This document shows positions 6,446 to 14,056 of a DNA stretch of 22,570 bases, in pieces. The stretch is taken from contig CAYUHZ010000011.1 of the NCBI GenBank assembly GCA_964444625.1, forward strand, positions 1 to 22,570. The letters are read 5' to 3'. The notes below the pieces were generated by a model. It worked only from the letters and a program-made list of their open reading frames with translations, did not search any database and was not told the origin of the DNA. The translations under genes were made by a program, and so were the position numbers. Origin of the DNA: CAYUHZ01 sp964444625 (lineage in GTDB: Bacteria; Patescibacteriota; Patescibacteriia; Patescibacteriales; GWC2-42-12). The number at the start of each line of letters is the position of its first letter. The first letter of the stretch is position 1.

Positions 6446-7111
6446 CTATATTACAGTCTTGACAATATTTTCAACGGCCGCCCAATTGCTTTCTCCGCTT
6501 TTTGGCACTAAAATCACCACCTCATCACCGACTTCGCCTTTATAATATGTTACGCTTGCTGTTAAGACGCGCCATTTTCTGCCATCTGCGATTGCGTAAA
6601 AATCGTTATTAACTTCTTTTTCCAACTTACCGACTATCCTGCATCTTTCTATAGGACCGATTTGTTTGTAGATGAAAGTTCCGTTATTGGTAATCGTCAA
6701 TTTCAAAATATCACCTTCTACTAGTTTTGATTTGGAAGCATAATTGGCTGGGATGCTGTATTGTTTTCCATCTGGTCCGATCATATTCTCCCCGTCAAAA
6801 ACTCCTTCTATTATTTTTCCCTCTAAATCTTCGTCGTTTAAATCAAAACGATCGTCCCCTATTTGTCCGATACTGATTTTTTCCTCTTCTTCGGCAGAAA
6901 CGAAGGCAGATAATAAATGCGCCATTCTTTCATTGTTTTCTTTTATATTGTTGAGTAATTTTTTCATCAAAACAAGCTTTGATTTGCTAATTGTAACATT
7001 TTCATTGGCTAGGGCTTGATGGCTTTCTGATTCTTCAAAGGTTTTTGCTATTTCCAACTCTTCGTTATCTAAGTCGTCTTTTTGATTTAAATTTTTGTTT
7101 TGATTAGCCAT
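6446..7111 (-). CDS. Conserved CPR-type protein, coiled coil plus beta domain, function unknown
   Basis: The 221-residue acidic protein has no signal peptide or membrane helix. Residues 1-90 are highly charged and helical and probably form a coiled coil. From about 95 a beta-rich part follows with E-G-V-F-D-G-E-N-M-I-G-P-D-G-K-Q-Y and K-S-K-L-V-E-G-D-I-L-K-L-T-I, then a second block ending K-G-E-V-G-D-E-V-V-I-L-V-P-K. These look like small barrels such as OB or SH3-like folds, which might bind nucleic acid or ribosome components. I recognise it only as a type of protein seen in Patescibacteria. A GGTGA about nine bases before the ATG is one of the few Shine-Dalgarno-like sequences in the window. 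It lies directly upstream of dnaX but behind a terminator, so a functional link is unproven. Confidence 0.6.
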   Translation of the reverse strand: MANQNKNLNQKDDLDNEELEIAKTFEESESHQALANENVTISKSKLVLMKKLLNNIKENNERMAHLLSAFVSAEEEEKISIGQIGDDRFDLNDEDLEGKIIEGVFDGENMIGPDGKQYSIPANYASKSKLVEGDILKLTITNNGTFIYKQIGPIERCRIVGKLEKEVNNDFYAIADGRKWRVLTASVTYYKGEVGDEVVILVPKSGESNWAAVENIVKTVI

Positions 7112-7190
7112 ATATTTATTTTCACCGTTATTTTTTTATTTATAACGGATCCCATAATAAGGGAAAAATTAGTATATTTATTTTACATAA

Positions 7191-7495
7191 TTATATTTTT
7201 TTGTAAAGATACTGATGCGGATTATAAAGGCAAGGCAGAAATGTCATATTGGCGGGCAATTTAGAACGGAGCAATCTCTTGGTCCTTTCCGCCGTTTCTT
7301 CTTTGGTCTTATTATTGCTTCCATGGCCGCGGTTGCCATGGATTACTCCCTTTAGTTTTAACTCCAGAACCATGGCCTTTATTCTCTTTATTTGCCTGAC
7401 CGACAGGCCTAGCAGCTTGGCGGCGTCAGTGCTGTTTATCTTCTTGCCCATTAATTCCTTAATAACTTCATGGCGCTTGGCTCTTTTTGCGTCAT
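7191..7495 (-). pseudogene. Transposase N-terminus, frameshifted and truncated
   Basis: The longest frame (7191-7451, 86 residues) starts M-G-K-K-I-N-S-T-D-A-A-K-L-L-G-L-S-V-R-Q-I-K-R-I-K, then K-G-V-I-H-G-N-R-G-H-G-S-N-N-K. This is the N-terminal HTH seen in ISNCY/IS1202-like DDE transposases. Upstream, an ATG at 7495 gives MTQKE in another frame, after which A-K-R-H-E-V-I-K-E-L continues the family's usual start in the frame of the long piece. A small indel near 7480 therefore broke the gene. The downstream end runs into the element's terminal repeat after about 65 residues of homology, so the whole catalytic DDE core is missing. It cannot transpose. The IS family name is from memory of the sequence pattern and should be read as a group assignment only. 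Confidence 0.75.
7229..7248 (+). repeat. Left inverted repeat of the IS remnant
   Basis: GGCAAGGCAGAAATGTCATA. Its inverted partner at 7580-7599 reads GGCAAAGCAGAAATGTCATA on the minus strand, one mismatch in 20. It overlaps the last codons of the transposase fragment. Confidence 0.8.
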
Positions 7496-7579
7496 AGTAA
7501 TTAGCTCTTTATCGTCCTCCATCTTTGTCTAAAATTAATGTTAATTAACCTTAGATCATTATGGTACGAACGGAGCGGC

Positions 7580-7599
7580 TATGACATTTCTGCTTTGCC
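7580..7599 (-). repeat. Right inverted repeat of the IS remnant
   Basis: This is the inverted partner of 7229-7248. It lies about 85 bases upstream of the transposase ATG at 7495, as expected for the left end of an IS relative to its transposase. Confidence 0.8.
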
Positions 7600-7704
7600 G
7601 GTACTATGACATTATCATTTTGGCGAGACAGATACTGATACATATTAATACAGATACTGAGACCCGATTCTTCTCCTGGTTGGTGTAATCTAATTTAACA
7701 ATTT

Positions 7705-10242
7705 TTAATAAATCCTCCCCCTTTGGAATATTTGAGCTTCAATTATATGCCGATCTTGACCGTATTTTAGCCTGCTTAAACTTTTAATATCGGAGGCAAC
7801 CTCAGGACGTTTAGTTCCCGGCAAAGAGCCGTAAGTATTGATTGAGAAGGGGCGCAGGGCGGTGTTTTCAACCAAGAGCTTGACATAAGCGCAGTATTTT
7901 TCGATATTGATCAGGTCATATTGGTTAAAAACTGGGGCAAATTCTTTTTCCATCACTTGAGCATCCTCCGAGCCAATCTTAAATAACAGCCATGTCCCCA
8001 CATTACCAAAAACCGCGTCCTTAATTGAACTGTCCTGTCCCTTGACTAACTGGCCGAGATATTGGTGGGCAATAATTAAGTTTAAATTATATTTCCTAGC
8101 CTCTGACAAAATAGAGCAAATGGAATCGGTGGTAAAATTTTGAAATTCATCGATATACAAATAGAAATCTTTCCGTTTCTCTTTGACCACATCAGTTCTT
8201 GACAATGCGGCAATTAAAATTTTTCCAACCAATATCATGCCCAAGAGATAGGCATTCAACTCTCCAACAAGTCCCTTGGGCAAACTAACCAAGAGTATTT
8301 TTTGCCGGTCCATAATATCACGCAAAACAAAAGAGCTTTTCTGCTGGCCGATTATTGGCCTCATCATATCGTTTGAAATAAAAGAGGTTAGCTTAGATGT
8401 AATATAAGGCACGACATTAGCCAAAGCTGCGTCTCCGCCGGCTTTTTCTGCTTCTTTGCGCCAAAAATCAACTACTGTTTGATCGTGGCATTTTTCAAGT
8501 TTAAGCTTGCGGAAATCAGCATCTGATAAGACTTTAGGTATCTCCATCAAGGTAGACCCTGATTCGGGATCGCCCATTACCAAGAGCATGGCGTTTCTCA
8601 TATACTGTTCAAAAATAGGACCTCCGGTAGATTTTAAGTCATAGAGCTTGTCAAAAATTTTTATCATTTCGTTGATAACAAAAGTTTTTTGCTCAGGATA
8701 TCTAGGGTCAAACTCAAGCAGATTCAATGCTAGCGGGCGTTCAATATCGGCTGGAGCGAATAAAATCACATCTTCCGCCCGGTGCGGCGGTATCCTTTCC
8801 AAAATATCTTCAACCAAATCACCGTGGGGATCAATCACGCATACTCCCTCTCCGTTATTTATGTCTTGAATGGCCATACTGGCTAACAAATGAGACTTGC
8901 CTACGCCGGATTTACCGATCATATACGTATGTCTGCGGCGATCTTCCCTGGCTAATTTTATTTCTTTGCTGATGCCTCGATAAATATTTCTTCCTAATTC
9001 AATTCCTTCAGCAGGGGTATTGGCCGGAGCGGCTGAATGCTTAGCTGTCAACCAAGCAATATTTGGAGTTTCCGTCCATGGCAATGGCAAGTGAAATAAA
9101 CTGGTTAGTTCCTCGGTATTCAAAAGAAAGCTGATTCTTTCATCAAATCTGCGATAAATAAAGTTGTTGATAATTTTGTTTTGGTTAAGAAGCCAGTTGC
9201 GCCAGAGAAACCAATATTTGTTGCGAAAAATATTACCATATTGATAATAATTATACTCGCTATATGCGCTAACGACATTATTGATATATAACAAAGCCTT
9301 ATCCCTGCTTTGCGCGTTTACTATAATGCGTAAATTCACATCAAGACCGGACTTAGAATTCTTTTCTTCAATCAATTTGAGCATTTCTTGCTCCATGGCT
9401 GTTAGTTTATAACTATCATTTGCCAATGGTTGATTCGGTACTGGCGGTTTAGCGGCTTCAACCAAATCTCCAAATTTACTAAGAATTTTTAAAACAATAT
9501 TACCGTTCATTACTTCGGCTATTTTCTTGCCTTGGTTAACTTGGCTTACTATATTATTTATTTTACCGTGCCATGACCCTTTAGCGCTACGAACAACATA
9601 CTGTATCGCCATACCTTCATTATTATCAAGTTTAGACATGACATTTACCAGCGAATTCAAGGGATCGGACTCCATTTTGGTGTATGTTTTTAAAGGAAAA
9701 ATAAAATGCCTTTGTGTGCAGAGCTGGCAAGCGACTGTTTTTCCTTTGGGGCTAAAAATATTATAATCCGGCACGACTTCCAGAAATGCTTCGGGGTAAT
9801 AAGCGGTTATTTGTTGTTCAATGTACCTTTCCATTCGTTTTGGCGCAACAATATAAAATGAAATCAGTTTTTCGCTGGCAACTATTTCAAAAGAATAATT
9901 GTCGCTTCTACCCAGCAACCATGGTTTAAATCCCCTTTCTGCGCGCAAGCCGCCAATACTACTGAAAATAGTCTCCCCTTTTGCGATCTCCTCTCTTAAG
10001 TTTTGTAAATTCTCTCTGATCTGATAATCTTTTTCTTTCGGTTTATCTTTCGGCAAACGAACCAAAAAAATAACTTGCTCTTGGTGCCTCCGTTTAATTG
10101 CAAGTTCTTTTATTATTATTTTGGCAAATAACAATAAACAAAAAACAACAATAGCGATCAACAAATAAATCAGCCATTGTTCTATATTAATAACGGCGGC
10201 AAAATTTTCAGTTTGACTATTTAATCCCACTCCGTAATCCAT
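7705..10242 (-). CDS. Membrane-anchored VirD4/TraG-like type IV ATPase
   Basis: The 845-residue protein has one N-terminal membrane helix (about 22-45, rich in L, I, V and F). About 370 residues without obvious motifs follow, then a RecA-like ATPase core. Walker A is G443-K-S-G-V-G-K-S450, V-I-D-P-H-G-D follows it, and Walker B is Y-L-Y-I-D698-E699-F-Q-N-F. The R-K-Y-N-L-N-L-I-I-A-H-Q-Y segment is typical of VirD4/TraG/TraD coupling proteins. Relatives move DNA or protein substrates to type IV secretion or pilus machinery. In this organism it may serve DNA uptake, export or pili; no other type IV secretion gene is in the window. It begins one base after the stop of the helical protein gene, which marks an operon. 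An IS remnant lies just past its stop. The ATPase class is secure, the substrate unknown. Confidence 0.88.
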   Translation of the reverse strand: MDYGVGLNSQTENFAAVINIEQWLIYLLIAIVVFCLLLFAKIIIKELAIKRRHQEQVIFLVRLPKDKPKEKDYQIRENLQNLREEIAKGETIFSSIGGLRAERGFKPWLLGRSDNYSFEIVASEKLISFYIVAPKRMERYIEQQITAYYPEAFLEVVPDYNIFSPKGKTVACQLCTQRHFIFPLKTYTKMESDPLNSLVNVMSKLDNNEGMAIQYVVRSAKGSWHGKINNIVSQVNQGKKIAEVMNGNIVLKILSKFGDLVEAAKPPVPNQPLANDSYKLTAMEQEMLKLIEEKNSKSGLDVNLRIIVNAQSRDKALLYINNVVSAYSEYNYYQYGNIFRNKYWFLWRNWLLNQNKIINNFIYRRFDERISFLLNTEELTSLFHLPLPWTETPNIAWLTAKHSAAPANTPAEGIELGRNIYRGISKEIKLAREDRRRHTYMIGKSGVGKSHLLASMAIQDINNGEGVCVIDPHGDLVEDILERIPPHRAEDVILFAPADIERPLALNLLEFDPRYPEQKTFVINEMIKIFDKLYDLKSTGGPIFEQYMRNAMLLVMGDPESGSTLMEIPKVLSDADFRKLKLEKCHDQTVVDFWRKEAEKAGGDAALANVVPYITSKLTSFISNDMMRPIIGQQKSSFVLRDIMDRQKILLVSLPKGLVGELNAYLLGMILVGKILIAALSRTDVVKEKRKDFYLYIDEFQNFTTDSICSILSEARKYNLNLIIAHQYLGQLVKGQDSSIKDAVFGNVGTWLLFKIGSEDAQVMEKEFAPVFNQYDLINIEKYCAYVKLLVENTALRPFSINTYGSLPGTKRPEVASDIKSLSRLKYGQDRHIIEAQIFQRGRIY

Positions 10243-10243
10243 A

Positions 10244-10744
10244 TCAATATAAATCTTTTAATTTTATTATTTCATCCGCCTTGATTTTTGCTTCTTGTTC
10301 TAGAAAAAATTTATTGGCTCCCGGTATTTGTTTGAGCCATTTTCTAACTAAATTAATAATTTTTTTTATCTTGATTCGCGTTTCATTTAATAAACGGCTA
10401 ATAGCGCGAGCAGTTTCTTCTCCCGATACCCTAAATTTTTTTTGCTGATCGGAATCTAAAGAAAAATAAATTTGCTCCATATTGCTTTCTAAAACTTTCT
10501 CTATCTCTTTGGCGCGCTTTTCCAAACTAAAATCAGCTCCTGGCTGTACTGATGAATTTTGGCCAGTTCCGCGGTTATTTATTTCGGCTAAAACTTGGCT
10601 CCGTTCCCGCTGTTTTTCTCCATCGTTATTAAAAACCTCTTTTTCAGCTGATTTTTTCTCAATATTAGCACGATCTTGCGATGATGATTCAAATGAACTT
10701 GAAATAATTTCCTTTGTTTGATTTATTTTTATCTCATCCGGCAT
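10244..10744 (-). CDS. Small helical protein paired with the VirD4-like ATPase, unknown function
   Basis: The protein has 166 residues and no signal peptide. Residues 1-75 are polar and low-complexity, probably disordered. Residues 75-166 are helical and basic (K-I-K-K-I-I-N-L-V-R-K-W-L-K-Q-I-P-G-A-N-K-F-F-L-E-Q-E-A-K-I-K-A-D-E-I). Its stop is one base from the ATPase start, so the two are almost certainly co-translated and may form a complex or share a pathway. The basic C-terminal helix could bind the membrane face or the ATPase. Its promoter is the extended -10 at 10777-10785. I do not recognise a named family. Confidence 0.65.
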   Translation of the reverse strand: MPDEIKINQTKEIISSSFESSSQDRANIEKKSAEKEVFNNDGEKQRERSQVLAEINNRGTGQNSSVQPGADFSLEKRAKEIEKVLESNMEQIYFSLDSDQQKKFRVSGEETARAISRLLNETRIKIKKIINLVRKWLKQIPGANKFFLEQEAKIKADEIIKLKDLY

Positions 10745-10776
10745 ATTTTTATAATTGGCTTAAATATAATGAATTT

Positions 10777-10785
10777 ATTATAACA
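10777..10785 (-). promoter_or_regulatory. Extended -10 promoter for the ATPase operon
   Basis: On the minus strand TGT-TATAAT runs from 10785 to 10777, about 33 bases upstream of the ATG at 10744. The -35 is weak, as is common with an extended -10. It is back to back with the corA promoter. Confidence 0.65.
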
Positions 10786-10836
10786 CACTTTTATCTTATT
10801 TCATAATGTATGTAAAAAATTTTATGTAAGAAATTA

Positions 10837-10865
10837 TTTTCAAACAAGATAATTTCTGTTATAAT
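10837..10865 (+). promoter_or_regulatory. Promoter of the corA-like gene
   Basis: A -35-like TTTTCA (10837-10842), a 17-base spacer ending in TGT, and a perfect TATAAT (10860-10865) lie about 27 bases before the ATG at 10893. This is the same extended -10 as on the opposite strand at 10777-10785; the roughly 150-base gap drives both directions. Confidence 0.7.
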
Positions 10866-10892
10866 CAAATTATAAATATTTGCAATTAAACA

Positions 10893-11906
10893 ATGTTTTC
10901 TTATCAGCGCATATCCAATAATATTCAGCAAATAATTATCAATAATCCAAAAATTCCTGAAAAACAATTGATCTGGCTGAATATTGCTAATGCCGGAAAA
11001 ATCGAGATTGAATATTTAAGAAAGAATTATAATTTTAATCTTGCCCACCTGCACGCTTCTTCGGCCAAGACTTTTGCTCAAAGGCCGATTATCAGCCAAG
11101 GCAACGTCTATATTTTTTTAATTCCTCATTTTCCTGTTTTTCATGATGGTTTCATCGTTGCCGGTGAAATAGAATTTTTTATTAGTCGCGACTATTTGAT
11201 TACTTTACATAATAACAATGTCCTCGCATTAAATGAATTCTTCAATCTATGCAAAAAAGACCCAGATTCTTTGCTGGCATACGAGTTTGAATCTTCAGCT
11301 GTTTTGTTGTATGAATTATTAGATAAATTAATCCAATCATGTTATCAGTTGTTTGACCGCAACAGCATCAATATTGAAAGAGTTGAAGAGATTATTTTTG
11401 CGCAAGATTCCAAGCGAGCTGTTGCGCAGATCCTTTCTCTCCGGCATAATATTATCAACTTCCGCAAAATTATGCAGAATCACAAAAACATGATTAAAAA
11501 ATTGCTCCAGCTTGAATCATCAGTAATCCCTTCAGACCAAATAAAAAAATATTACTACGATCTAATAGAGCATTCCAAGCGAATTTGGGAAATTTTAGAA
11601 AACCAAAAAGAGGTAGTAGAGGCACTGAATAATACTAACGAATCGTTGCTTAATTATCTTATCAGAGATATCATGAAAACTCTAACCATTTTTTCAGTTA
11701 TCGTCTTTCCGCTTGCTTTACTCGCCGCTATTTTCGGCATGAACACGGTTAATGGCATGCTTTTTATGGAAAGCGACAATGGTTTTTGGTTCGTTGTCGG
11801 TTTTATGTTGCTTGGTTGTTCTTTAATGCTTATTTTTTTTCAGAAAAAAAATGGCTCTAAAAGTAAAATTTCAAAAATCCGCCTATCAGGCGGATTTTTC
11901 ATTTAA
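10893..11906 (+). CDS. corA: CorA-family divalent cation transporter
   Basis: The 337-residue protein has a soluble N-terminal alpha/beta domain (about 1-150), a long helical stalk (about 150-258), and two C-terminal membrane helices (about 262-280 and 299-318). The signature G282-M-N284 at the end of the first helix is the ion-selectivity motif of CorA channels. A pentamer in the inner membrane would carry Mg2+ or, in some relatives, Co2+, Ni2+ or Zn2+. Length is normal for the family. The last residues (R-L-S-G-G-F-F-I) are encoded by the terminator hairpin itself, and the stop overlaps the convergent dus stop by eight bases, so the tail may be non-functional extension. It has its own promoter upstream and no operon partner. 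Confidence 0.92.
   Translation: MFSYQRISNNIQQIIINNPKIPEKQLIWLNIANAGKIEIEYLRKNYNFNLAHLHASSAKTFAQRPIISQGNVYIFLIPHFPVFHDGFIVAGEIEFFISRDYLITLHNNNVLALNEFFNLCKKDPDSLLAYEFESSAVLLYELLDKLIQSCYQLFDRNSINIERVEEIIFAQDSKRAVAQILSLRHNIINFRKIMQNHKNMIKKLLQLESSVIPSDQIKKYYYDLIEHSKRIWEILENQKEVVEALNNTNESLLNYLIRDIMKTLTIFSVIVFPLALLAAIFGMNTVNGMLFMESDNGFWFVVGFMLLGCSLMLIFFQKKNGSKSKISKIRLSGGFFI
11873..11899. terminator. Bidirectional terminator shared by corA and dus
   Basis: A perfect 11-bp inverted repeat, AAAAATCCGCC (11873-11883) and GGCGGATTTTT (11889-11899), with a 5-base loop, gives a GC stem followed by a T-run in both directions. It lies within the corA coding end and touches the first base of the dus stop codon. 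Confidence 0.85.
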
Positions 11907-12885
11907 GAAACTCGTAAAGCTCATAAAAGTCTTTTATTTTGATCAAACGTTGTCTCATAGCCTTGGCACCTGGTAAGTCGCGGATATACCAGCAAAGATG
12001 TTTTCTGAATTCTAAGATTCCTTTTCCCCCTTTATTTAATTGAACCAATCGCGCATGCCTGGATATAACATTAAAAATTTGCTCTTGATTTTTATTTTTA
12101 CTTTGTTGTTTTCCGCGCTTCAATTCTTCAAACAACCATGGCTTGCCCAAAACTCCTTGTCCAATCCCCAGGCCATCAGCTTGAGATTCGCTCAACAATG
12201 CCTGCGCCGATTCAAGGCTGTCAACTCCGCCATTAGCCAAGACAACTCCTTGGAAACACTTTTTTGCTTCTCTGATTATTTTGCCGTCAACCGGACCGGA
12301 ATGACCTTGCGTCAAAGAACGACCGTGGATCATAACTGCTTGGATCGGCAAATCGCTTATTTGCCACAGGAACTTCAAAACATCAACTTGGCCAACTTGG
12401 CAGCGGCATTTAATAGAAACAGGCAAATCAGTATTGGCTGTAGTTGCAATAATAATTTCGCGGGCGATTTTATTATTTTTCATCAAAACCGCCCCTGCTC
12501 CCTGCTTTTGGGCTTTTTTTACCGGACAGCCAAAATTTATATCAAAACCCTGAGGCCTCTTATACCCATGAATACCAAGCTTTGAACTTACTTTTTGCTC
12601 GGATAGCAACTTGACTGCGTGGGCGAAATGTTTTGGATCAGATCCGAACAGCTGAATAATATAAGGTTTTTCTTGCTTTGATGACACCAACAGTTCAATG
12701 GTTTTCTGCGGCTGAAAAAACAAGGCCGCGGCACTGGCCATTTCACTATAAACTACGTCTGCTCCATATCCAAGGCAAATCTGCCTAAACGAACTATCGG
12801 TAATGCCGGCCATCGGCGCCAAGGCGTAAATCGCCCGCTTGCCTTGAAATGATTTTTTCAATTTTTGCCAGAAATTTTTACTCAT
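11899..12885 (-). CDS. dus: tRNA-dihydrouridine synthase
   Basis: The 328-residue FMN enzyme reduces uridine in the tRNA D-loop. The TIM-barrel start is A-L-A-P-M-A-G-I-T-D-S-S-F-R (about 21-34). The catalytic cysteine is C120 in N-F-G-C-P-V-K-K, followed by Q-G-A-G-A-V-L-M. FMN and phosphate contacts appear as I-H-G-R-S (proton-donor histidine region) and A-N-G-G-V. The C-terminal helical domain has the R-K-H-L-C-W-Y-I-R signature. It is complete and normal in length, and which uridine it modifies cannot be told from sequence. It converges with corA through the shared terminator. About 110 AT-rich bases separate its start from the broken polymerase gene; I see no convincing promoter there. 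Confidence 0.95.
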   Translation of the reverse strand: MSKNFWQKLKKSFQGKRAIYALAPMAGITDSSFRQICLGYGADVVYSEMASAAALFFQPQKTIELLVSSKQEKPYIIQLFGSDPKHFAHAVKLLSEQKVSSKLGIHGYKRPQGFDINFGCPVKKAQKQGAGAVLMKNNKIAREIIIATTANTDLPVSIKCRCQVGQVDVLKFLWQISDLPIQAVMIHGRSLTQGHSGPVDGKIIREAKKCFQGVVLANGGVDSLESAQALLSESQADGLGIGQGVLGKPWLFEELKRGKQQSKNKNQEQIFNVISRHARLVQLNKGGKGILEFRKHLCWYIRDLPGAKAMRQRLIKIKDFYELYEFLK

Positions 12886-12994
12886 TTTTTTAAAAAAATC
12901 AATCTTTTATTTTTTTATTTTAAATCCAACTCCACCGCACATATTTTTTTACCTTTGCTAATATAAATAATCATATATCATGGCATATTAAATA

Positions 12995-13506
12995 TCAAAC
13001 TTCTATCTTTCTAAAACCTACCCCATCCTTGGCCAAACCATCAGTACCCCACATCAAACCACGCATTATCGTATATTCGCCATATTTGTCATTTATTTTA
13101 TCCAAGGCTCTGGAGAGTTCTTTTTTGCTCAAATTGTTTTCAAATAACGATAACTGACCAGAAAAATCAGTCAAAGAGCTAACAGAGCTTATAATTTGCA
13201 CTCCGCCTTTAATAGCAGCATCTGAAGCGAATTTAGCCAGAAACTTAGTCCAGGAAATACCAACGGAACAAGCAAGCCACTCGCCTACTTCTTTTTTGAT
13301 TCTCGTTTGAATTTCTTCAGCAACCCTGCAGCCTGTTTTTACTCCCTTGGCCTTGGCTTCGCGCGAAGAGGCGATGACACACAACCACCCGAAGATAAAT
13401 ATGCGCAAACCGCTACCGGCTTACCGCGCAAAAAAGGATTAGCCTGCTGTTCTACGCTAGCAAAGCAGGAATTCATATCAAGATGCAATATTATTTTAGA
13501 TAACAT
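12995..13506 (-). pseudogene. Broken Y-family (DinB-like) DNA polymerase
   Basis: The minus-strand frame from the ATG at 13506 reads L-S-K-I-I-L-H-L-D-M-N-S-C-F-A-S-V-E-Q-Q-A-N-P-F-L-R-G. This is the Y-family palm start with its first metal aspartate. Near 13380 the reading frame changes: an extra GT pair in GTTGTGTGTC would account for it. V-I-A-S-S-R-E-A-K-A-K-G-V-K-T-G then resumes in the second frame (open 12995-13408). Further on, W-L-A-C-S-V-G-I-S-W-T-K-F-L-A-K-F-A-S-D and the family C-terminal tail are recognisable. The segment that should carry the second catalytic S-x-D-E motif and most of the thumb and little finger is missing. A full enzyme is about 400 residues; only about 170 codons remain. 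It is a dead lesion-bypass polymerase with a frameshift and at least two internal deletions. Confidence 0.8.
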
Positions 13507-13555
13507 AATTTTTAATTTATAAACTCAGGAACATTAAAAATTATTCCGAGTATAT

Positions 13556-13786
13556 TTATTCTAATTTCCAGCTTAAATCCATGGTAAAGAACGCCAAACG
13601 AAAAAAATTCGCCTTGTCTGATACGTTGAAATAGTATATTTTATCATTTCCGTCCCTTTTTTTATGAATCATATTAATTTTTTCAACCTGATAAAGCTTT
13701 TTCCGCCAACGAAAAATTTTTGGAATAACCCTGTTACCTTGATATTTAACCATTATTTCTATCAGTTCGTTTATTTTTTCTAGCAT
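13556..13786 (-). CDS. Small protein next to the Y-polymerase remnant, unknown function
   Basis: The protein has 76 residues and no signal peptide. The core I-F-R-W-R-K-K-L-Y-Q-V-E-K-I resembles the short W-R-G-R-x-Y-x-V-E-x-I motif of small proteins that often neighbour dinB or imuB-type genes, and the end F-R-L-A-F-F-T-M-D-L-S-W-K-L-E looks intact. It lies 49 bases upstream of the polymerase pseudogene in the same direction, so the two were probably an operon. It appears undamaged although its partner is broken, so it is either recently orphaned or has a role of its own. The link to lesion bypass is inferred from position and motif. Confidence 0.6.
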   Translation of the reverse strand: MLEKINELIEIMVKYQGNRVIPKIFRWRKKLYQVEKINMIHKKRDGNDKIYYFNVSDKANFFRLAFFTMDLSWKLE

Positions 13787-13824
13787 AAAAATAAATATAA
13801 ATTACTTAAGATAATTACTTTTAT

Positions 13825-13853
13825 ACTGTATACGAACAAAAAACGAAAGTCAA
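13825..13853 (-). promoter_or_regulatory. Candidate promoter/operator of the polymerase pair
   Basis: On the minus strand TTGACT (13853-13848) and TACAGT (13830-13825) are 17 bases apart. The spacer and -10 contain GTTCGTATACAGT, which carries a GTTC half and a CTGT-type half (reading ACTGTATACGAAC on the plus strand) like those in known LexA boxes, but is not a clean palindrome. A damage-inducible operator would suit a lesion-bypass operon. The evidence is weak. Confidence 0.35.
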
Positions 13854-13999
13854 CACCAAAAAAAGCTGAATCTCAAAGGAATCAACCAAATAATTAAAAA
13901 ACCATTCAATAATACCAATTATAAAATATTTCTAACTTAAATTCTTCTAAGCTGAGATGAAAATAGATCAATAAAAATGCCATAACTAGAGTTTTATTA

Positions 14000-14028
14000 T
14001 TGACATAATTTTAAAAGTATGCTATATT
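14000..14028 (+). promoter_or_regulatory. Near-consensus promoter of the M23 peptidase gene
   Basis: TTGACA (14000-14005), a 17-base spacer, and TATATT (14023-14028) preceded by TGC give a perfect -35 and an extended -10. This is the strongest promoter I see in the window. The ATG at 14057 is 29 bases downstream of the -10, so the leader is about 20 bases. The rest of the 270-base gap (13787-14056) holds no gene. Confidence 0.85.
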
Positions 14029-14056
14029 AAACTATTAAAATTGAGAAACTTCCACT

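Larger units (their letters stand above)
7207..7641. mobile_element. Decayed insertion sequence remnant (MITE-like)
   Basis: About 435 bases lie between near-identical direct repeats AGATACTGATGC (7207-7218) and AGATACTGATAC (7630-7641), which could be a target-site duplication. Inside are inverted repeats at 7229-7248 and 7580-7599 (19 of 20 bases match) and the broken transposase start. A third AGATACTGA occurs at 7652-7660, and TATGACATT recurs at 7605-7613 near the right end. The layout fits an IS that lost its catalytic core but kept both ends. The exact boundaries are inferred. Confidence 0.65.

Noticed and set aside
7125..7148. CCGTTA ... TAACGG inverted repeat upstream of the 6446-7111 gene
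   Set aside because: The stem is short with a 12-base AT-only loop and no T-run; it is not a convincing terminator, riboswitch or operator.
12040..12585. 181-residue plus-strand frame inside the dus gene
   Set aside because: It lies opposite a clear tRNA-dihydrouridine synthase with intact motifs and has no recognisable domain of its own.
13307..13522. Plus-strand 71-residue frame over the polymerase remnant
   Set aside because: It is antisense to the recognisable polymerase N-terminus and has no start signals or family resemblance.
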